From assembly GCA_029706075.1 (NCBI GenBank), contig JAINUG010000130.1, forward strand, positions 2,584,383-2,648,382: 64,000 nucleotides of DNA. The letters run 5' to 3'. The stretch is from Aldrovandia affinis. Its lineage: Eukaryota; Chordata; Actinopteri; Notacanthiformes; Halosauridae. Position 1 is the first letter of the stretch; each line of letters begins with the position of its first letter. Shown here in pieces: positions 57,790 through 64,000 of this stretch. The notes below the pieces were generated by a model that made no database searches, was not told the origin of the DNA, and saw nothing but the letters and a program-made list of their open reading frames with translations. A program made the position numbers and the translations under genes.

Positions 57790-58367
57790 GAGTGACAGGA
57801 TCTGTCTCGCTCCCCGTCTCCCCCATGACAGACCGATAGAGAATGACCACGGAAAAGATCGGCCGTGCCATCTCTCAACAAGATTTCGTCAGTACTGGTC
57901 ACATAAGTTCTGGAAAAAAAGCAGCATCTTATCACTTTAACCTCAGTGATAGCATAAGTATCTTTCCTGAATTCCTTTCAGCGTGGATTTTTTACTTTCA
58001 TTCAGTACAAATACAAATTCAGCATATACAGTATGTGGCTGCCATTGTGGGTTTTTATGTATTACTAGAATGAATGTGTTGTGTATATGAGGGGGAAATC
58101 CCTCAGTAGCAACCATGCCACTTCATAAAGCATTAAACAAAATGTTGTAGGCTATATCTCTAACATTAATAAAATACTTTATGGGTAAAGTAGATGCATG
58201 AATTGTAATTTCAGAAGAGCTGGACCTGTAACTCCAGACTGGATTTCAATAAATGGCCAAAAGTCATAGGCTTCCCCATGTGGCCATCTTTGGAAATGCA
58301 GATCCTGATTCCATATTTAGGTCTGTTCAAATTCTGGGAAATTTTCAATCATAGAAATATGTTTAAT
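57790..58367. other. unique sequence
   Basis: Nothing recognised. Confidence 0.3.
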
Positions 58368-58690
58368 CGAAACCCGCGTCTCTACCAGACCGGCCCTGGT
58401 CATCAGCCCCGATCGGAGGTGGTGTTTGGATGTCCGCCTCCGGGCGAGGGGGGAGGGTGAGCCGGTACGAGTCCGTCGAGGAGCAGGAAAAAGGCGTCAG
58501 TGGTAGAATTCAGTCTCGGAAGAGGCGGATAAAATCGGCCCGGAAATAGTGTCTCGACCCAGAGGACAGGCGGCGGACTCGTGGGGGAGGGTGAATTGAG
58601 ATAAATAGAGGGTATAATTGGCAACCAAATTGGGAGAAAAACTGGGAAAAATTTGAAATAAATTTATTTAAAAAATAAGTTTAAAAAAAT
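58368..58690 (+). repeat. 5'-truncated tRNA-derived SINE
   Basis: It begins inside the B box (TCGAAACCCGCGTC) and continues ACCAGACCGGCCCTGG, CGGAGGTGGTGTTTGGATG, GTCTCGGAAGAGGCGG and the tail AACCAAATTGGGAGAAAAAC with a T/A-rich end. Same subfamily as 55868, opposite orientation. A possible short duplication GTTTAA flanks it. Confidence 0.88.
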
Positions 58691-59426
58691 ACACCAGTCA
58701 AATGCAGCACACTTCTGCTTTACACATTTATTTTCCAGCTGAAAGAAATTCACATCCGCACCACTTGAATGCATTCTGATGAAACGGCACTTGAAAAAAA
58801 AAAAGAAGAACACTGCTCACTTCTCTGCTCTGCAGTGCTAATGAACAAACTCTTTAAGCCACCGGCTGGAGGGGGGTAAGGGCCATGATGGAAATATTCT
58901 CCATGTTGTCGTGTGAGAATTAAATGGTTTCTGTTTGAAGTGTTCTTCCAGCCTGTCGGAATATCAAATGGGCTTGTAACCATGCTTTTTGGTGCAGTGA
59001 TTTGCATAGAAGCCCCCTCAGTCTGGGGAGCTCTTGAGCGGATTCGGGCTGGAGCCGAGCTATCCTGGATGCGAGACGAAAGGAAAAGCTCCAGGGTAAG
59101 GTGAGCCTGCCCGTCTGCGCGCCCAGCAAATCCGACTTGGTTGGTAAACAGAGGCTCCAGGGAAGGTTCTCTCCGCTTGTGCGCACGCTGCTGGAAAGCA
59201 GACGCGGCCCTCAGCGCTGCTCACAGTGTAAGCTTATTGAAATCGGCATGCAACACACCAATAAGCCTGTGTGACACAGAGAAACACTTCAGCTGGCAGG
59301 AACTGAGCCTTCACAGAATTCCACACCCTAATGACTGTCTAAGCTCAGCCTCTTTTCTTAAGTGCTTTGTATTTTTTCATAAATGTATTATTAGAGACTA
59401 TGTGTGTCTGTGTATGTGTGTCTGTG

Positions 59427-59429
<3 letters not shown>
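58691..59429. other. unique sequence with a GC-richer core
   Basis: 59015-59230 is GC-richer. CAGGGTAAGGTGAG at 59091 resembles a splice donor, but no convincing exon frame precedes it. Confidence 0.3.

Positions 59430-59476
<47 letters not shown>
59430..59476. repeat. (TA)n(CA)n microsatellite
   Basis: About 18 TA units followed by about 6 CA units, directly abutting the miniature element at 59477. Confidence 0.95.
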
Positions 59477-59478
<2 letters not shown>

Positions 59479-59766
59479 GTGGGTGTAAAAAGTATTCACC
59501 CCCTTGTCATTTTTCACATTTTATTTTCTTACTTCATGGAATAAAAATTGATTTAATTGGGATTTCTTGCCACTGATAAACACAAAATACTTGGATGTCA
59601 AATAAAAAAGCTATTGTTGTTTTAGAGTTTTTTTTTTATTACACCATAGAGTATTTGATGTTGATCAGTGGCAAGAAACCCCAATTAAATCAATTTTGAT
59701 TCCATTACGTAAAATAAATATAACGTGAAAAATGTCAAAGGGGGTGAATACTTTTTATACCCACTC
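59477..59766. mobile_element. mariner/Tc1-type miniature (290 bp)
   Basis: Left end CAGTGGGTGTAAAAAGTATT and right end, inverted, GAGTGGGTATAAAAAGTATT start inverted repeats of about 55 bp that include CACCCCCTTGTCATTTTTCA. A second internal inverted pair, ATTTAATTGGGATTTCTTGC near 59552 and GCAAGAAACCCCAATTAAAT near 59671, makes nearly the whole element a hairpin. TA follows the right end; on the left the TA has been overrun by the microsatellite. Non-coding. Confidence 0.87.
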
Positions 59767-62399
59767 TATATATATACAAGCTTACATTTTATATTTAGCA
59801 GTATTGAAGTACTGTTGACCTTTGTTGGGCTAGTCTTGGTGACTTATTTGAGAGATGCCACTGCTTGTTCTGACCTTGTGTCCTCACTGGTCATGAAATG
59901 GACAGCAATATAAATTGCTTTTATGGGGTCACAGTTTTTTTCTGACGCGTGGTGATGTGAACACGACAGGTCTCCTGGTCCCACCTACCTATCCTTTTTT
60001 TGCACATATTTTCACAAACATTTTTACTTTTCCCCTACTTTGCTACCGCACCCTTAGGGTGCTGATTTAGTAATGGCGTTTGTGGATTTAAAACAGTAGA
60101 TGCAGTTTGCATTTTGATAGTTGAAAATCATGAACATTGCCTTCATCTTTCCAGGTTGATTGAATCCCGTACTTTTTTTTACCTTAAACGCAAGAGGCAG
60201 TCCTCCTGGAGAACTGCCTCCCATAAACTGAATGTCGGAACAATAACATCATTTAGAGTTCAGAGGCCTTTAATCCCGGCATCAGGTAGTTCTAATGGCC
60301 CCTGATAGTCTCTATTCAAGCCATTGACAATGTTTGACCTGGCTGACATTCTTTAGCTCCAGTCACATTCTCTAGATGTTCCTCTCCCTTTTAATGGAGG
60401 TGACTCTACTTACCAGCAGGAGTTTCCTCCTGCCTCACCGGCCTTATTTAGATTTTTCCTGGATTGGAAGGACATGGTTGAAGTAGCCTTGCCTGAGGTG
60501 GGACTTTGTTAGTTTCTCTTCAGAGGTGGAAGGGGGAAAAAAACACTGACTGGAAAGAGGGAAGTGAATCGAAATCCAATTCAAGCAACAAAGGATTGAT
60601 TGGTTCACCCAGGAGATGAACCTTAACAAAGGAGTCATGCTATTCCTGAACTAAGCTAAAAAAACCCTGCAGCAATCTGACACTGGCATGCTCTCGATGA
60701 ACGAGGTCCATGTCCTCAGAAGCACATTTCTGAAAACTGTATTTTCATAAGGTGTTGTTAGGGGCCAATTATACATGCAAATGTATTCCAAACACAGTAA
60801 AACAGACAAAACACAAGCATACAATGTAGTGGCTCCACATTGTCTTTAGAAAACACAACATTATATTATATCTTAGTACTTGTATATTCTGTCCTTTTCA
60901 TAAATATTACTGTATGTATATATTATCATTCCAATTACTATAAAATTAAGCTAGCCCATTTTCATTTAAATTATTTAATGCTACTAATTGTTGTGGTGCT
61001 GTTGTGGTGTATAAAATGGGCTGTTTAAAGCCTTGTTAATAAACAATCCAGACAGAAGCGAATAAGTGTCAAATGATTGATCCTGTGGCGGCAACTTTTT
61101 TTTCATGGCATGCTACAAGTAAGAAGTCAATTAGTCATAGGAGTTGCTAGATGTGTGATGCAAAATGAAGGGGTTTGAATGGGCCATGATCATAATGTGG
61201 ACCTTGGTTAGCTAGCTAGCTAACTGAACAATAATGCTAGAAACAATAATCTTAGATGTGCTAAATATCGGTTGGTATAAACTATTGTTTGTATACAGCT
61301 ATGTTCTGTAGCGAGCTATCAAACTAGCTAGTGTAGCTATTCCCAAATGGACTATATGATTTCCCACAAAGGGACACAACTGATTTCCCTCTTGTAGGCT
61401 GAGTAACAGACTGCAGCAAACAACCACATCATTAACCACATCTAAAAACTCCTCTTCACATTTAACCTGTCCTGACACTACTTCACAATTAATAGAGGGG
61501 TAATTGAAGTCACTCATTATTAATGTACCTCCTCTTGACAGGCTTATTTCATGTTTCCATAGAACATAGTATTGATGTTGCTGTCCACAGCTGGTGGCCT
61601 ACATTATGCTCCTATATTAAGGTCCATCTGATGTTCTCCTTATAGTCAAATCCAGATGTCCTCACAAGGAATGAGAGGGTTCATTCCTGGAATTTTTCAC
61701 ATAAAGGGCATACGCCCATCTCTTTTATTCACTCTATGCTTCCTGAGCAGTTTGTACCCCTCCACATTATACTCATCCCTATCCACTGAACCAAGCCATG
61801 TCTCTGTAATCCCAACAATGTCATAACCCCCATTAAACATGATGGCCTCCAGTTCCAAAATCGTATGCTTATCTTTATGCTTCTAGCATTTTGCTAGCTA
61901 GCTAACTAATGTTTTCCCACTCCTTGATTTGCTCCTGAGAGGGTGAAAAACCACAAAAAGAGGGAGGAACAAGTGGAAAATTCCCTCTCTGTCCCATCAC
62001 AGCAAGAAAAGAGCAAATCCGCTTACCATCCTATAGACTCCAGTTAAAATACAAAATGAATATCCCAAATGCCCCCAATAATCACAAGAAACAGCGAAGA
62101 GCACAACACAGATGGACTATACAAACAAGAAAATCTTTGCATAAGAGAGAGCAGAGCAATTGATCATGAAGTTATTAATAGATTAATACTGCTTGCTAAA
62201 AATGACTAACAAATGCAACAAAGTAAACGGAATGATGAAAAACAAACACACATCCAGTTTATGTGTTCGGTGCCGAGTGGACAGTGATTAGTTCCAGTAG
62301 GATCAAAATGTTGTCATTAAATTTACTCGGGAGCATTTTTAGTGTAGTATAATATAATCATATAATATATATTCATAATATATAGTGTGCGAGTGTTTT
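59767..62399. other. unique sequence
   Basis: GTTAGCTAGCTAGCTAAC at about 61207 is a perfect 18-bp palindrome in a TAGCTA-rich patch. No element or gene recognised. Confidence 0.3.
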
Positions 62400-62860
62400 C
62401 TCTTTTTCAGAAACTAAATTGAAAAAACATATCTGTTTAATACTTGTTATAGCTGTAAATAGTTGCAGAAATTAAATTAATGTAAAATATTTGAGGTAAA
62501 TTAGTTAGATAAAATTGAAACAACAAAAAAAGGAGTTCATGCACTCAGCAACAAGTATTATTCAATATAAATTTTGCCTTGGCAATTTTCAGATTTAAAT
62601 ATAGTTGTTAAGCATGGGAAATCAAGGAAACAATTGCATTAAGTATTAGCTATCTAATGTAATACACATTTTTATACCTGAAATAACACCAGTTTATGCT
62701 TTTAATACTGCGGGTGTTTGAATTACTTGAGCAAATCATTGAAATGAATTGTATTATAAACTCGGCACTGCCTTGCTATTATTCACTAATAGCACTCTAA
62801 TGTATTAGTTTCATAAAAATAAAGATAGAGGGGAAAATGCTTTAATATTCTGTTCCTTCA
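62400..62860. promoter_or_regulatory. candidate conserved regulatory stretch
   Basis: AT-rich, non-repetitive and open-frame-free, with homeobox-like TAATTA-type and AATTAATG motifs and several AATTG/CAATT sites. It resembles vertebrate conserved non-coding DNA by eye only. Confidence 0.2.
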
Positions 62861-63906
62861 CACTGGTGTGGCACATTAAACCTTCATATCAGTTACAGTA
62901 TTTGATGGACCATCCATTCATTAGGAATAAAATGTCTCTTCAAATATGGAGAATGCCTAATTGAAAAGGGCACTTCACCTTCCACTCCAAAAACATCATA
63001 GATAGACAAGGAAAAGATCCTTGGGTTTATTTTGTCTAAAGAAATTGAATAGCAGTGCCACGAGCTGAAATAATTCTGAACACCAGTAGATACTGACAAC
63101 TCTTCTGCATCATTACATTGCACCAAAAATGTGTTCCATCTGGAAAAAATTACAAAATAGCATTTATTTTGTCCAATATTTGCTATAAACAACAGGGTTA
63201 ATGGATTTTTAGCAATGATTTAGCAGTGTGTCAAGTGTTTAAATTTGATGATAATTGCACTTGTGAGGTCCTAAAGCTATGAGTTAGTATGTAGAATGCC
63301 AGAAATTCTTGCCAGAATCACGCTGTGCCAGAGATCATGAGCCCCATAGATGAGAAGGGGCTCATCAACCAGTAAAATTAACAATAACAAGTGAAAATTG
63401 ACCGATTGATAACATGGCTCGTGTTCCTGAATTTAAAAAAGAATGCCCCCCCCACCCTGCAGATTAACTGATCTTTATAAATATGTGGATAGGTTGAGCG
63501 TGCTCAGTGATCAGAATTAACCATCCAGATGGTTTGCAGGTCAGCAAATCTTTGAAGCATTGTTTAAAATAAATAGTAAAGGCCAGATTTACAAAAGGAT
63601 TGTGCTTTTTTAATGCAAAAGCAGTCGCTACAAAGTCGCAATATCTACATCAGATTTACTTAACATCTACAATGGGTCAAATCACTATTAGGATGTAATT
63701 TGCAGGGGTTACGTCACTTTGCAACTGCATATGTATACCTGGGGTGAACAAGTTGAAACAGGGTGGAGATTTTGTCAATTAGGCCGATTAAGTATTCAGT
63801 CTGATTTACTAAAGCAAGCCTTAATTGCGACTCTCCTCTTTGCGTGATCATTTTAAGAACACCTGGAAGTAGGCAGTATTTTGCTGAGCACTGACATAGC
63901 CTAGGT
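62861..63906. other. unique sequence
   Basis: A 99-codon minus-strand frame at 62893-63192 shows no known motif. Nothing else recognised. Confidence 0.3.
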
Positions 63907-64000
63907 CAGGGGTCGGCAACCCATAACACTCAAAGAGCCATTTGGACCCGGTTTCCACGGAAAAGAAAACACTGGGAGCCGCACCATTTTCTGTCGACGG
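63907..64000. mobile_element. hAT-like terminus, cut by the window edge
   Basis: CAGGGGTCGGCAACCC then CACTCAAAGAGCCATTTGG resembles a vertebrate hAT terminus family with GTCGGCAACC ends and GAGCC-rich subterminal parts. The element continues past the window. Confidence 0.6.

Noticed and set aside
59141-59576. Open frames ending in repeated IY residues
   Set aside because: The C-terminal part is the TA/CA microsatellite; the rest lacks motifs.

Overview
The window looks like about 64 kb of intergenic or intronic DNA from a ray-finned fish, most likely a teleost. It is AT-rich and has no operons or long open frames. It carries many decayed mobile elements of types common in fish genomes: Tc1/mariner, hAT miniatures, L2-clade and CR1/Rex1-like LINEs, Ty3/gypsy fragments, and tRNA-derived SINEs. 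Several SINEs end in the L2-type tail (GGATAAGAGCGTCTGC then TAAATG), which is well known from eels and other teleosts. The species cannot be fixed from this sequence. I found no intact host protein gene, rRNA, functional tRNA or CRISPR array; every recognisable protein fragment belongs to a transposon.

Layout. 1-1.5 kb: a SINE tail and a decayed Tc1-like element. 1.5-7.5 kb: mostly unique AT-rich DNA with one possible promoter or first exon near 6.6-6.9 kb. 7.5-15 kb: a SINE with clean target duplications, an unexplained 160-bp insertion, an L2 3' end and a dispersed direct repeat. 15-24 kb: CA and GA microsatellites, a LINE 3' end with a pentanucleotide tail, a small Tc1 deletion derivative, a fold-back element beside a 1.6-kb Tc1 relic, and a compound SINE. 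24-34 kb: an uncharacterised dispersed repeat and three hAT miniatures with perfect 8-bp target duplications. 34-42 kb: another SINE, Ty3/gypsy gag-protease remnants, an L2 3' end, a second copy of the uncharacterised repeat and another SINE. 42-47 kb: a SINE split by a Tc1 element, a ZBED-like hAT transposase fragment and a near-perfect inverted repeat. 48.9-52.7 kb: a four-element nest. 54-60 kb: several SINEs and a small mariner-type miniature. 60-64 kb: mostly unique AT-rich DNA, ending in a hAT-like terminus cut by the window edge.

The most informative structures are insertion histories readable from the sequence itself. In the nest, a Tc1-like element contains an L2 fragment and a long-inverted-repeat element, and the latter contains a Rex1-like LINE. 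At 42.7-44.2 kb a SINE is split by a Tc1 element, and a diverged second copy of the region at 54.8 kb preserves the empty site. At 32.9-33.8 kb two neighbouring insertions have interiors that interleave with their own flanking or pre-insertion sequence. That points either to consensus mixing of two alleles or to template switching. Stretches that look like conserved regulatory DNA are reported with low confidence because conservation cannot be measured here.
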